DNA of 17,740 nt from an uncultured Prevotella sp. (GCA_900557255.1 USSA01000048.1:1-17740), one strand, 5' to 3'; shown: positions 1-8,240, counted from the first letter of the stretch. Notes: generated from the sequence alone by a model not told the origin. Numbers and translations: made by a program.

Positions 1-2
1 TC

Positions 3-131
3 GAAACAATAAAACCCTCATCGGAGTATAGAAAATCCGTCAGAGGGGCAAAGAAATGGCTTATTTGGGTATTTAACGATGACGACAAGAGTAGCGGAAA
101 TATAAAATTAGACGAACAAAAAAAGATATAA
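3..131 (+). CDS. Possible C-terminal tail of a gene entering from the left edge
   Basis: A frame open from the window edge runs 42 codons to a TAA at 129-131. The translated end is basic and tryptophan-containing (KKWLIWVFNDDDKSSG, then LDEQKKI) and looks protein-like, but it contains no methionine and no family I recognise. An open frame of this length can arise by chance, and bases 15-47 also form an imperfect CCCTC/GAGGG hairpin, so this stretch could be structured non-coding DNA. If real, the gene converges on fcl and would end at the hairpin at 263-304, which is followed by a T-rich stretch on this strand. The frame holds no start codon, so its 5' end lies outside the window. Confidence 0.3.
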   Translation, partial: ETIKPSSEYRKSVRGAKKWLIWVFNDDDKSSGNIKLDEQKKI

Positions 132-351
132 AAGCAGAGGAATTTGCCATGCCATAGTGTAAGGCTTACCAATATTCCGATAAGCCCTCAAAATAAGAGG
201 GTACGAACTGCGGCGCAGGCTGCTGTTGAGGAATAATAAGATAAGCCCTCGTAACTAACGAGTTAGGCGGTAAGTCTCTGATAATAAAGAGGCTTGCCGC
301 CTAAATTGTTTTGCGCATAGCGCATATAATGATATTAGTGTTTATCTGTTG
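132..351. other. Intergenic hairpin cluster downstream of fcl
   Basis: No credible gene lies between the possible left-edge tail and the fcl stop. Instead there is a run of short inverted repeats: an odd palindrome GTAAGgCTTAC (159-169), CCCTC/GAGGG (185-201), CTCGT/ACGAG (248-262), a long hairpin directly abutting it (263-304) and TGCGC/GCGCA (312-324). The 11-mer GATAAGCCCTC occurs twice, at 179-189 and 240-250, each time leading into a hairpin. The third hairpin has a related lead-in (GTAAGTCTCT) and an AT-rich loop. This suggests copies of one hairpin module rather than unrelated terminators. Confidence 0.6.
263..304 (+). terminator. Strong 17-bp hairpin, probable terminator
   Basis: Bases 263-279 pair with 288-304 over 17 positions (15 Watson-Crick pairs and 2 G-T wobbles) around an 8-base loop (GATAATAA). 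Read rightward it is followed by ATTGTTTTG, a weak T tract, so it could end the possible left-edge gene. Read leftward it lies about 50 bases after the fcl stop but is not followed by a T run, so for fcl it would act as a 3'-end stabiliser rather than a classical terminator. Confidence 0.5.
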
Positions 352-1560
352 TTAGTCTTTCAGACTTGCCTGATACCACTCATAGAGTTTATTCACGCCC
401 TCCTCGATTTCCACTTTGTGTGTCCATCCGAGGCGATGAAGCTTGTCTACAGATATAAGTTTTCGAGGAGTGCCGTCAGGCTTGCTAGCATCAAACTCTA
501 CCGTGCCCTCGAATCCTACAGTCTTTACCACGAGCTCAGAGAGTTGGCGGATAGTCAGCTCCTTACCGGTACCGACGTTGATGTGGCAGTTGCGGATTTC
601 GCCAAGGGAAGGGATTGCACCACCGCGACCCTCTGAATTATTTCTGTCCACGGCACCGTCCACCTTCGCTCCATAAAATACAGAAGAGTATTTCTCTATG
701 CCGATGATGTCCTTGAAGTCAACGTTTAGGAGCACGTGAACGCTTGCGTCTGCCATATCCTCACTCCATAGAAACTCACGCAGCGGAGTGCCTGTTCCCC
801 AAAGCACCACCTTATTGTCGTAGATGCCATAGAACTCCAGAGCTTTCAGTATGCGCTCATGAGAGTTGTTACCGTCCACATTGCCCTCGCCGATTATTGC
901 GCGGAGCTTGTCTGTGGGATTGATAGGACGCTTGTTCATGTCTACCTCAATGCTGTGCCAATCGCCGTCGTGTATGAGTTTGGCGAGATAAATCTTACGC
1001 ATCATCGCCGGCATCACGTGACTATTCTCCAAATGGAAGTTGTCGTTAGGACCATAGAGGTTGGTTGGCATCACAGCGATATAGTTGGTACCATACTGAA
1101 GGTTGTAGCTCTCGCACATCTTCAGTCCGGCAATCTTGGCGATGGCATATTCCTCGTTGGTATATTCCAGCGGAGAAGTAAGGAGCACATCTTCGCTCAT
1201 AGGTTGCGGTGCATTCTTAGGATAGATGCAGGTAGAGCCCAGGAAGAGGAGCTTCTTCACGCCATGAGAATAAGCGTTGCTGATTACGTTGCATTGCATC
1301 TTCATGTTCTGCATGATGAAGTCTGCACGATACAATGAATTCGCCATGATACCACCCACGAAGGCAGCAGCCAGAACTACTGCATCCGGCTTTTCCTCGT
1401 CAAAGAACTTCTCTACTGCATACTGGTCGGTCAAGTCGAGTTCTTTGTGAGAACGACCTACCAGGTTGTTATAACCTCTCTTCTTGAGGTTATTCCAGAT
1501 AGCAGAACCCACGAGTCCGTGGTGTCCTGCAATATAAATCTTTGAATTCTTATCCAACAT
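352..1560 (-). CDS. fcl: GDP-L-fucose synthase (GDP-4-keto-6-deoxymannose epimerase-reductase)
   Basis: Converts GDP-4-keto-6-deoxy-D-mannose to GDP-L-fucose with NADPH, by 3,5-epimerisation and then 4-reduction. The 402-residue protein starts with a Rossmann NADP site (GHHGLVGSA, residues 12-20) and carries the SDR catalytic set: Ser in LGSTCIYP (about 109) and YAIAK (Tyr138, Lys142). The family signature PTNLYGPNDNF follows at 165-175. It is about 80 residues longer than the E. coli enzyme (about 320). The extra length lies around 206-250 and in a Gly/Asn-rich stretch at about 283-322 (VDRNNSEGRGG), after which the usual INVGTGKE motif resumes. Its ATG lies 2 bases after the gmd stop, so the two steps are co-transcribed and probably translationally coupled. 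The product feeds fucosylated capsule, O-antigen or glycoproteins; no glycosyltransferase is present here to say which. Confidence 0.95.
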   Translation of the reverse strand: MLDKNSKIYIAGHHGLVGSAIWNNLKKRGYNNLVGRSHKELDLTDQYAVEKFFDEEKPDAVVLAAAFVGGIMANSLYRADFIMQNMKMQCNVISNAYSHGVKKLLFLGSTCIYPKNAPQPMSEDVLLTSPLEYTNEEYAIAKIAGLKMCESYNLQYGTNYIAVMPTNLYGPNDNFHLENSHVMPAMMRKIYLAKLIHDGDWHSIEVDMNKRPINPTDKLRAIIGEGNVDGNNSHERILKALEFYGIYDNKVVLWGTGTPLREFLWSEDMADASVHVLLNVDFKDIIGIEKYSSVFYGAKVDGAVDRNNSEGRGGAIPSLGEIRNCHINVGTGKELTIRQLSELVVKTVGFEGTVEFDASKPDGTPRKLISVDKLHRLGWTHKVEIEEGVNKLYEWYQASLKD

Positions 1561-1562
1561 AA

Positions 1563-2672
1563 TTACTTAACAATTCCCTTTTCCAAATATTCTGCAAGAT
1601 TGCAGCGAACCTTCTGACCGGCATCCTCAGCAGCCACCTTCGCCATATCGCTCTCTACCATGATCTTTACGAGATCCTCGAAAGAGGTGGTGTTAGGATT
1701 CCAGTTGAGCTTAGCCTTAGCCTTTGTTGGGTCACCCCAGAGGTTCACCACGTCGGTAGGACGGTAGAAATCAGGAGAAACCTCAACGAGTGTCTTGCCG
1801 ATGAGTTCCTCAGGACCCTCAACGCAGATACCCTTCTCGTTCTCATCCTTGCCTTCCCATTTCAGTTCGATTCCTACATAGTGGAACGCCAGCTGGGCGA
1901 ACTCACGAACAGAGTGCTGCTTACCTGTTGCAATCACGAAGTCCTCTGGCTTGTCAGCCTGAAGAATCAGCCACATACACTCTACATAATCCTTGGCATA
2001 ACCCCAGTCGCGGAGCGAATCCAGGTTACCGAGATAGAGCTTGTCTTGCTTGCCCTGCTTGATGCGGGCTGCAGCCAAAGTAATCTTGCGGGTAACGAAA
2101 GTCTCACCACGGCGCTCACTTTCATGATTGAAGAGGATACCAGAGCAGCAGAACATATCATAAGCCTCACGATACTCCTTGACAATCCAGAAACCATACT
2201 GCTTGGCAACAGCGTATGGAGAATAAGGGTGGAATGGAGTGTTCTCGTTCTGAGGAACCTCTTCTACCTTACCGTAGAGCTCAGATGTTGAAGCCTGATA
2301 CATGCGGCAGGTCTTCTCCAGACCGCATTGGCGGATAGCCTCCAGGATACGGAGCACACCGGTAGCATCTACATCTGCTGTAAACTCAGGGGAGTCGAAG
2401 CTCACCTGTACGTGGCTCTGTGCTGCCAGATTATATACCTCAGTAGGTTTCACCTTGTTCATTACCTGGATGATACTCATAGAGTCACCGAGGTCAGCAT
2501 AGTGAAGATGGAAATTAGGTGTACCCTCCAAATGGGCAATTCTTTCGCGGTAGTCGGTAGATGATCGGCGGATAGTTCCGTGAACATCATACCCTTTTTC
2601 CAACAATAATTCAGCCAAGTATGAACCATCCTGGCCTGTAATACCTGTAATTAAAGCTACTTTTCTATTCAT
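1563..2672 (-). CDS. gmd: GDP-mannose 4,6-dehydratase
   Basis: Dehydrates GDP-D-mannose to GDP-4-keto-6-deoxy-D-mannose, the committed step towards GDP-L-fucose and related 6-deoxyhexoses. The 369-residue protein has the normal length. It begins with the NADP-binding motif [12 protein letters not shown] (8-19) and RRSS (35-38), contacts typical of this family. The active site is visible as STSELYGK (128-135, with Thr129 and Glu131) and YAVAK (Tyr153, Lys157). The substrate-binding stretch [15 protein letters not shown] follows. The product goes directly to Fcl, encoded 2 bases downstream. The gene sits 65 bases after the HAD gene in the same direction. I see no convincing promoter in that gap, so it is probably read from the lysS operon. 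Confidence 0.97.
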   Translation of the reverse strand: MNRKVALITGITGQDGSYLAELLLEKGYDVHGTIRRSSTDYRERIAHLEGTPNFHLHYADLGDSMSIIQVMNKVKPTEVYNLAAQSHVQVSFDSPEFTADVDATGVLRILEAIRQCGLEKTCRMYQASTSELYGKVEEVPQNENTPFHPYSPYAVAKQYGFWIVKEYREAYDMFCCSGILFNHESERRGETFVTRKITLAAARIKQGKQDKLYLGNLDSLRDWGYAKDYVECMWLILQADKPEDFVIATGKQHSVREFAQLAFHYVGIELKWEGKDENEKGICVEGPEELIGKTLVEVSPDFYRPTDVVNLWGDPTKAKAKLNWNPNTTSFEDLVKIMVESDMAKVAAEDAGQKVRCNLAEYLEKGIVK

Positions 2673-2737
2673 GTCATTATATGTTTTTAATGATGTCTTT
2701 TTATTGAATAAGTCAGAATATCTGTGGGTAAACCGGA

Positions 2738-3463
2738 TTAAGCCTTAGCAATCAGGTTTTCAAAGTCATCACAGAATTCAGTCATCTGGTGATAGAGTAG
2801 ATTGCAACCCTTATTGGATAATTCTTCATCTGGTAGCGGACCGCTGTTAATTGCTACCGTAAAAATGTTGGCTGCCACGCCGGCACGGACGCCCAAAGGA
2901 GCATTCTCTACCACGATGCCTTCCCAGGGTTTCAGGTTTCCTGCCTTCTGCAATCCCATGAGATATGGGTCAGGATTTGGTTTGCCGCGCTTTACATCAT
3001 AGGCGGTTACGATATGTGCTTCATCCAGAAAATCGCCGAAGTCGTTGAGCAGTCGCATGATGAGCGGGCGCTGTCCGCTTCCTGTTACCACTCCTACCTG
3101 CATGCCGGCATCTTTAATCTTCTGCATGATTTCCTTTACGCCAGGAAATATTTCGGCAGTAGGCATCGAGTGGAATATTTCGGTCTTCACATCATACATC
3201 TTCTGTGCTTCGTCCAGCGTGATGTCGATGCCCTTCTGCTTCTTCACCATCATCTGGATGGTGTCAATGCCTCGGGCTCCTTCGGTGGCATAAGCATCGG
3301 CTGCTGTCATGTGGATATCAAACTGTTTCATCGATTCCTGCCATGCCACAGCATGATTTGGCATACTGTTGTACAGCACGCCGTCCATATCAAAAAGCAC
3401 GGCTTTAGGGTTGAATTCCCCAAAGCCGTGTTCTTTCATATATTTAAAAATAATTTCCTTCAT
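2738..3463 (-). CDS. HAD-superfamily hydrolase, beta-phosphoglucomutase-like (subfamily IA)
   Basis: A sugar-phosphate phosphatase or phosphomutase-type HAD enzyme of about 241 residues; the substrate cannot be told from sequence. Numbering from the ATG, motif I is [11 protein letters not shown] (nucleophile Asp25, acid Asp27), followed by a helical cap. Motif II is VVTGSG (Thr127), motif III is [10 protein letters not shown] (Lys161), and motif IV is [12 protein letters not shown] (Glu186-Asn187). Motif IV has Glu-Asn where many relatives have Glu-Asp, a variant I associate with this beta-PGM-like group. The reading frame also permits a TTG one codon earlier (3466), directly after the pgi TAA. 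I prefer the ATG at 3463, which leaves a 3-base gap to pgi. That tight coupling suggests a housekeeping role next to glucose-6-phosphate metabolism. Confidence 0.88.
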   Translation of the reverse strand: MKEIIFKYMKEHGFGEFNPKAVLFDMDGVLYNSMPNHAVAWQESMKQFDIHMTAADAYATEGARGIDTIQMMVKKQKGIDITLDEAQKMYDVKTEIFHSMPTAEIFPGVKEIMQKIKDAGMQVGVVTGSGQRPLIMRLLNDFGDFLDEAHIVTAYDVKRGKPNPDPYLMGLQKAGNLKPWEGIVVENAPLGVRAGVAANIFTVAINSGPLPDEELSNKGCNLLYHQMTEFCDDFENLIAKA

Positions 3464-3466
3464 CAA

Positions 3467-4822
3467 TTATTCATTCTTCAAGCGCTCCTGGATAGCTTTG
3501 CTCTCTGCCTCATAACCTGGCTTGTTGAGCAATGCGAACATATTCTTTTTGTATGCCTCAACACCAGGCTGGTTGAATGGGTTTACCTCTTCCAAGAGAC
3601 CGCTGATACCGCAAGCCTTCTCGAAGAAGTAGATCAGCTGACCGAGGTAGTAAGCGTTCAACTCTGGTACGTTAACCAGAATGTTAGGAACACCACCGTC
3701 AACGTGAGCCAGACGTGTACCGAGCTCTGCCATCTTGTTCACCTCGTCAACACGCTTGCCCTCGAGGAAGTTCAAACCGTCGAGGTTCTCATCATCGTGA
3801 GGGAAGAGCAACTTCTCGTTAGGAGTCTCTACGCTGATAACAGTCTCGAAGATAGAGCGCTCGCCCTGCTGAATCCACTGGCCCATAGAGTGAAGGTCGG
3901 TAGTGAAGTCGCAAGCTGCTGGGAAGATACCCTTCTGGTCCTTACCCTCGCTCTCACCATAGAGCTGCTTCCACCACTCAGCGAAGTAGTGAAGTTTAGG
4001 CTGGAAGTTGCATACAATCTCAATCTTCTTGCCAGCCTGAGTATAGAGAGCCTGACGTGTAGCTGCATAGATAGCAGCAGGATTCTCCTCGAAAGCTACG
4101 TCCTTGCCGCAAGCCTTCTCCATGTCAGCCGCACCAGCAACGAGCTGCTTTACATCGAAACCAGCTACTGCGATAGGCAACAAACCTACTGGAGTCAAAA
4201 CTGAGAAACGGCCACCTACATTGTCAGGGATGATGAAGCTCTTGTAACCCTCCTTGTCTGCACAAGTACGTGCAGCACCCTTCTTGGCGTCGGTTACAGC
4301 TACGATAACATCCTTAGCCTCTTCCTTACCGCGCTGATCCTCGCATTGCTTCTTCAAAAGACGGAAAGCGAGAGCAGTCTCAGTGGTGGTACCAGACTTA
4401 GAGATATTGATGACACCAAACTTCTTGTCCTTCAAGAAAGAAGTCAACTCGAAGAGGTAGTCCTCACCGATATTGTTACCTGCGAAGAGGATAGTAGGGT
4501 TTTTCTTGTCGTTTACGAGCCAAGCGAAAGAGTTGCCGAGACCTTCGATAACGGCGCGTGCACCGAGGTAGCTACCACCGATACCTGCTACAACAACCAC
4601 CTCACACTTTTCGCGCAAAGTATTGGCAACAGCCTGAATCTCATTGAGGAACTCAGGAGTGATAGAAGATGGCAAATGCAACCATCCCAAGAAATCGTTA
4701 CCTTCACAAGTGCCGTTCTCAAGAGCTTCCTGAGCGGCCTTAACCTTAGGCTCGTAAGCCTTTACTGCACCTTCTGCAAGGAATGATGCAGCCTTTGTAA
4801 TGTTTAAGCTGATACTTTTCAT
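3467..4822 (-). CDS. pgi: Glucose-6-phosphate isomerase
   Basis: Interconverts glucose 6-phosphate and fructose 6-phosphate in the cytoplasm, supplying glycolysis and the fructose-6-phosphate to mannose to GDP-fucose route whose last steps are encoded downstream. The 451-residue length fits the shorter bacterial (Bacillus-like) class rather than the roughly 550-residue E. coli type. Visible motifs are [12 protein letters not shown] (80-91), the phosphate-binding SKSGTTTE (141-148), the signature [11 protein letters not shown] (203-213), GESEGK (289-294, catalytic Glu region), His311 and the second signature [12 protein letters not shown] (414-425, with Lys425). It follows gpsA after 83 bases and precedes the HAD gene by 3 bases. 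Confidence 0.97.
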   Translation of the reverse strand: MKSISLNITKAASFLAEGAVKAYEPKVKAAQEALENGTCEGNDFLGWLHLPSSITPEFLNEIQAVANTLREKCEVVVVAGIGGSYLGARAVIEGLGNSFAWLVNDKKNPTILFAGNNIGEDYLFELTSFLKDKKFGVINISKSGTTTETALAFRLLKKQCEDQRGKEEAKDVIVAVTDAKKGAARTCADKEGYKSFIIPDNVGGRFSVLTPVGLLPIAVAGFDVKQLVAGAADMEKACGKDVAFEENPAAIYAATRQALYTQAGKKIEIVCNFQPKLHYFAEWWKQLYGESEGKDQKGIFPAACDFTTDLHSMGQWIQQGERSIFETVISVETPNEKLLFPHDDENLDGLNFLEGKRVDEVNKMAELGTRLAHVDGGVPNILVNVPELNAYYLGQLIYFFEKACGISGLLEEVNPFNQPGVEAYKKNMFALLNKPGYEAESKAIQERLKNE

Positions 4823-4905
4823 TTTTCTTTTAATATCTAAATGAATGTGTTAATGTTACTACTTGAAGACAAACTCTTCTGCCGAAACCGAAGGATAGGA
4901 TGTGC

Positions 4906-5904
4906 CTATCTGAACGAGTCGGTCAAGAGTTTGATTTCGATTTGCGGACTGATGCGCTCGTACAATATATTATATACAGCATCGAGAATCGGCATGTTGA
5001 CGTGCATGTGGCGATTGATTTCCTTCATACACTTGGTGCCGAAATATCCTTCTGCAATCATCTCCATCTCTATCTGCGCACTCTTCACGCTGTAGCCCTT
5101 GCCTATCATGGTTCCGAAGGTGCGGTTGCGGGAAAAGTTGCTGTAACCTGTTACGAGCAAGTCGCCCAGATAAACTGAGTCGTACATGCTTCGGTCGATA
5201 GGGTGGACGGCTGTCAGGAAGCGGTGCATCTCCTGAACGGCATTTGACATGAGTACCGCCTGGAAGTTGTCACCATACTTCAGTCCGCCACAGATACCTG
5301 CTGCGATGGCGTATACGTTCTTCAGAACCGAAGAGTATTCGATACCGATGACATCGCTCGAAGTCTTGGTCTTGATGAATTCACTCGCCAGACAATCGTT
5401 GGCGAAGGCACGCGCCTTTTCGGTATCGCTACAGCCCACGGTGAGATAGCTCAGTCGCTCCAGTGCCACTTCCTCGGCATGAGAAGGACCTCCGATGCAG
5501 GCGAGGTTCTCGTAAGGCACATCGTAAACCTGATGGAAATACTCTGAGCAAACGAGGTTTTCATCTGGCACAATACCTTTAATGGCTGTGATGATGAACT
5601 TATCGCTGAGTCGCGTCTTGAGCTTTTTGAGATGATTCTTCAGATAAGGCGACGGGGTGACGAACACGAGTGTATCGTAATTCTGCACTATCTTGTTGAT
5701 GTCGGAAGAGAAGAAAATCTCATCTACATTGAATCGTGCCGACATCAGATAGGCAGGGTTGTGCCCCATGCGCTTGAAGTCCTCGATGCGGTCATCGCGA
5801 CGCATATACCAGCCTATGTGATGAGTATGACCCACCACAATCTTGGCTATTGCCGTAGCCCAGCTACCGCCGCCAATTATCGCTATTTTACCGCAGTTAT
5901 ACAT
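4906..5904 (-). CDS. gpsA: NAD(P)-dependent glycerol-3-phosphate dehydrogenase
   Basis: Reduces dihydroxyacetone phosphate to sn-glycerol 3-phosphate, the backbone precursor of membrane phospholipids. From the chosen ATG the protein has 332 residues, normal for GpsA. It opens with a beta strand and dinucleotide site KIAIIGGGSWATAIA, has the phosphate-site KG of TAIKGI, the catalytic-lysine region VLKNVYAIAAGICGGLKYGDN, and the substrate-binding TGYSNFSRNRTFG. An in-frame upstream start at 5955 would add 17 residues, of which about a dozen (LNIQHSTFNIN) are a translation of the 7-mer repeat array. I reject that start because the NAD site normally begins within a few residues of Met. The start codon directly abuts the repeat arm, so the native leader of this gene appears to have been replaced by repeat DNA. 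Confidence 0.95.
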   Translation of the reverse strand: MYNCGKIAIIGGGSWATAIAKIVVGHTHHIGWYMRRDDRIEDFKRMGHNPAYLMSARFNVDEIFFSSDINKIVQNYDTLVFVTPSPYLKNHLKKLKTRLSDKFIITAIKGIVPDENLVCSEYFHQVYDVPYENLACIGGPSHAEEVALERLSYLTVGCSDTEKARAFANDCLASEFIKTKTSSDVIGIEYSSVLKNVYAIAAGICGGLKYGDNFQAVLMSNAVQEMHRFLTAVHPIDRSMYDSVYLGDLLVTGYSNFSRNRTFGTMIGKGYSVKSAQIEMEMIAEGYFGTKCMKEINRHMHVNMPILDAVYNILYERISPQIEIKLLTDSFR

Positions 5905-5906
5905 GT

Positions 5907-5936
5907 TAATGTTGAATGTTGAATGTTGAATGTTGA
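5907..5936. repeat. Left arm of 30-bp inverted repeat (TGTTGAA 7-mer array)
   Basis: The arm consists of three exact tandem TGTTGAA units (5910-5930) plus partial units at each end. Its reverse complement matches 6339-6368 at 29 of 30 positions. It begins 2 bases upstream of the gpsA ATG and lies 36 bases beyond the stop of the four-helix-bundle gene. In the leftward transcript the two arms can pair and place the whole four-helix-bundle gene in the loop. Confidence 0.9.
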
Positions 5937-5972
5937 GTTGGCATACGCCTTGCATGCTGGATGTTGTGAGAC

Positions 5973-6335
5973 TTAATGGCTGTCTGGTTGTAATTTCTTA
6001 GTAACAGAAGCAAGAAGACTTACCATTTCATTGGCATCCTTATATATAGATAGGTATAGCTTTTCGTCTAAGTATTTAGTTCGATACAAAAGCTCTATCC
6101 AATATAATGTCTCTTTACTTTCTTTGAGAGAAATGTAAACCTTTGCAGCAAAGTCTGCTTTGCTGATTGCTGACTGAGCTTCGGAAAGATTAGCTCCGAT
6201 ACTAGTACCAGAACGAAGGAGTTGTTTGCTTAAAACAAACTCCTTCTTCTCGTTACATAACCATTTGTATAGATTAACGATGCGTACAGCAAAATCCATA
6301 CTCTTGGTCATAAGTAAATCTTTTGCGCTGCTCAT
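5973..6335 (-). CDS. Four-helix-bundle protein (S23 / 23S rRNA-intervening-sequence protein family)
   Basis: A 120-residue basic, all-helical protein of the S23/IVP (TIGR02436-type) family. The hallmark RSGTSIGANLSEAQSA at about 42-57 is followed by SKADFAAKVYISLKESKET and YWIELL, a pattern I recognise from this family. Relatives are encoded inside intervening sequences of 23S rRNA in Leptospira and Coxiella, and the fold is shared with Avd of diversity-generating retroelements. The molecular function is not established, though nucleic-acid binding is suspected. No reverse transcriptase or variable-repeat target is in this window, so it is not an obvious retroelement part. By hand count the gene has lower G+C (about 36%) than lysS or gpsA (about 48%). 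It is bracketed by a 30-bp inverted repeat within an otherwise housekeeping operon, which suggests an inserted unit. The start is the first ATG, 3 bases from the repeat arm. Confidence 0.88.
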   Translation of the reverse strand: MSSAKDLLMTKSMDFAVRIVNLYKWLCNEKKEFVLSKQLLRSGTSIGANLSEAQSAISKADFAAKVYISLKESKETLYWIELLYRTKYLDEKLYLSIYKDANEMVSLLASVTKKLQPDSH

Positions 6336-6338
6336 AAT

Positions 6339-6368
6339 TCAACATTCAACAATCAACATTCAACATTA
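6339..6368. repeat. Right arm of 30-bp inverted repeat (TTCAACA 7-mer array)
   Basis: Four tandem units (TTCAACA, TTCAACA, ATCAACA, TTCAACA; 6338-6365) form the inverse of the array at 5907-5936, with a single mismatch at 6352. On the leftward strand this arm encodes the last four residues of LysRS (NVEC) and its TGA stop, and ends 3 bases before the four-helix-bundle ATG. The repeat therefore overwrites the native lysS 3' end. Confidence 0.9.
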
Positions 6369-8089
6369 CTACGATCAATCCAGCCCTGGATGTCGTCAAC
6401 AGAAGGCTTCTCGTAGCCGAGCTTGTACTTCTTGTTGATTTCGCCGATTTTCTGCTGGAGACCCTGAGCCTTTTCTTCACGGATATCAGAGATGAGGTTG
6501 AAGCCTGCCTTGCGGAGCACGTATGCCCAATCCTCTGGCACGCCAATCTCTGCCCATTCCTTGATGGTGCTCTGTGGCATCTTCTTCTCTGGCTTCATCT
6601 GTGGGAAGAACAGTACCTCCTGAATGAAGGTCTTGCCTGTCATCAACATGACCAAACGGTCGATACCGATACCGATACCTGATGTTGGAGGCATACCATA
6701 CTGGAGGGCACGGAGGAAGTCCTGATCGATGATCATCGCCTCGTCATCACCCTTGTCAGCAAGCTTCATCTGGTCGATGAAACGCTCTTCCTGGTCAATT
6801 GGGTCGTTGAGCTCAGAGTATGCATTGGCAAGCTCCTTACCGTTAACCATCAACTCGAAACGCTCGGTCAAGCCTGGCTTAGAACGGTGCATCTTGGTCA
6901 ATGGAGACATCTCTACAGGATAGTCGGTGATGAAGGTTGGCTGGAGGAAGGTTCCCTCGCAGAACTCACCGAAGAGCTCATCAATCAACTTACCCTTACC
7001 CATGGTCTCATCTACGTCCATGCCCTTCTCCTTGCAGAATGCGCGGATCTCTTCCTCGGTCTTGCCGTTGCAGTCGAAACCGGTCTTTTCCTTGATGGCA
7101 TCGAGGATAGGCAGACGGCGATATGGAGCCTTGAAACTGATGATGTTGCCATCAATCTCGCGCTCTGGCTTGCCGTTTACGGCGATACAGATCGTTTCGA
7201 GCAACTTCTCTGTGAAAGCCATCATCCAGTTGTAGTCCTTGTACTGAACATAAAGCTCCATACAGGTAAACTCAGGGTTGTGGTTGCGGTCCATACCCTC
7301 GTTGCGGAAGTTCTTGCCGATTTCATAAACACCCTCGAAACCACCTACGATGAGGCGCTTCAGGTAGAGCTCGGTAGCGATACGCATGTACATATCCTGA
7401 TCGAGCGCATTGAAGTGGGTGATGAATGGGCGGGCAGAAGCACCACCGGCAATGCTCTGCAGGGTAGGAGTCTCTACCTCAGTATAACCTGCGTTGTCGA
7501 GTACGCTGCGGAGTGTGCGGAGTACGGTAGCACGCTGCATGAAAGTATCCTTTACGCCATCATTAACGATGAGGTCAACGTAGCGCTGGCGGTAACGCAA
7601 CTCCGGATCATCGAACTTGTCGTAAGCCACGCCATCCTTATACTTCACGATAGGGAGTGGCTTCAAGCTCTTAGAGAGCAGGCACAGTTCCTTGGCGTGA
7701 ACAGAAATCTCGCCAGTCTGTGTGCGGAATACAAAACCCTTTACACCGATGAAGTCACCGATATCGAGAAGTTTCTTGAATACAGTATTATAAAGGTCCT
7801 TGTTCTCGTCTGGACAAATCTCGTCGCGGGCGATATAAACCTGGATTCTTCCCTTTGAGTCCTGCAACTCAGCGAAGCTAGCTTTACCCATTACGCGGCG
7901 ACCCATCATACGTCCGGCGATAACTACCTGTCGTGGCTCGTCCTCGTCCTTGAATTCAGCTTTGATATCTGTGCTGAATGCATTGGTTGGAAACTCTGCT
8001 GCTGGGTATGGGTCGATACCCATCTCGCGCAATGTCTGAAGACTCTGTCTGCGAACGATTTCCTGTTCGCTTAGCTCTAAAATGTTCAT
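6353..8089 (-). CDS. lysS: Lysyl-tRNA synthetase, class II
   Basis: Charges tRNA-Lys in the cytoplasm. The 578-residue protein has an N-terminal OB-fold anticodon-binding domain (about 53-150, [18 protein letters not shown]), class II motif 2 (about 254-280, [14 protein letters not shown]) and motif 3 ([14 protein letters not shown], 471-484). It is about 70 residues longer than E. coli LysS because of a C-terminal extension starting near 504. That extension ([15 protein letters not shown], then [19 protein letters not shown]) looks like a small helix-hairpin-helix or RNA polymerase alpha-CTD-like module. I associate such tails with Bacteroidota LysRS. The final residues NVEC and the stop lie within the inverted-repeat arm. 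The gene is the first of a seven-gene leftward block, behind a promoter box at 8130-8137. Confidence 0.97.
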   Translation of the reverse strand: MNILELSEQEIVRRQSLQTLREMGIDPYPAAEFPTNAFSTDIKAEFKDEDEPRQVVIAGRMMGRRVMGKASFAELQDSKGRIQVYIARDEICPDENKDLYNTVFKKLLDIGDFIGVKGFVFRTQTGEISVHAKELCLLSKSLKPLPIVKYKDGVAYDKFDDPELRYRQRYVDLIVNDGVKDTFMQRATVLRTLRSVLDNAGYTEVETPTLQSIAGGASARPFITHFNALDQDMYMRIATELYLKRLIVGGFEGVYEIGKNFRNEGMDRNHNPEFTCMELYVQYKDYNWMMAFTEKLLETICIAVNGKPEREIDGNIISFKAPYRRLPILDAIKEKTGFDCNGKTEEEIRAFCKEKGMDVDETMGKGKLIDELFGEFCEGTFLQPTFITDYPVEMSPLTKMHRSKPGLTERFELMVNGKELANAYSELNDPIDQEERFIDQMKLADKGDDEAMIIDQDFLRALQYGMPPTSGIGIGIDRLVMLMTGKTFIQEVLFFPQMKPEKKMPQSTIKEWAEIGVPEDWAYVLRKAGFNLISDIREEKAQGLQQKIGEINKKYKLGYEKPSVDDIQGWIDRSNVEC

Positions 8090-8129
8090 ATTCTATTCAG
8101 ATATATCTTTTATTTTCTTATTTTTGGTG

Positions 8130-8137
8130 CAAAAATA
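8130..8137 (-). promoter_or_regulatory. Putative -7 box of the lysS operon
   Basis: On the leftward strand the sequence reads TATTTTTG, matching the Bacteroidota -7 consensus TAnnTTTG. It lies about 40 bases upstream of the lysS ATG. No clear TTG box is found 19-21 bases further upstream, so the -33 element is weak. It diverges from the men promoter about 100 bases away. Confidence 0.55.
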
Positions 8138-8240
8138 CAAAATAAATCTGAACTATATGCCGTTTTTTATGTTTTTTATTATTAAAGAAAGGAAAAGGTA
8201 TGTAAAGTTTGCCCTTTATCAAATAAAAAGTGCGATAAAT

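Noticed and set aside
159..324. CRISPR array or integron attC sites
   Set aside because: The repeats are few, short, unevenly spaced and of different sequence, with no spacer pattern and no integrase or cas gene nearby.
3014..4204. 396-residue rightward frame opposite the HAD and pgi genes
   Set aside because: It lies antisense to two confidently assigned genes with intact motifs, and its translation is rich in Leu/His/Val runs typical of a codon-shadow frame.
5905..5955. Upstream ATG giving a 349-residue GpsA
   Set aside because: The extra residues are mostly the translated 7-mer repeat, and the NAD-binding motif starts right after the internal Met at 5904.
5904..6368. Insertion sequence or diversity-generating retroelement
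   Set aside because: No transposase, reverse transcriptase, variable repeat or clear target-site duplication is present; only the Avd-like fold is shared.
6887..7858. 323-residue rightward frame opposite lysS
   Set aside because: Antisense to the conserved LysRS catalytic domain; no recognisable motif; explained as a shadow of the G+C-biased third positions.
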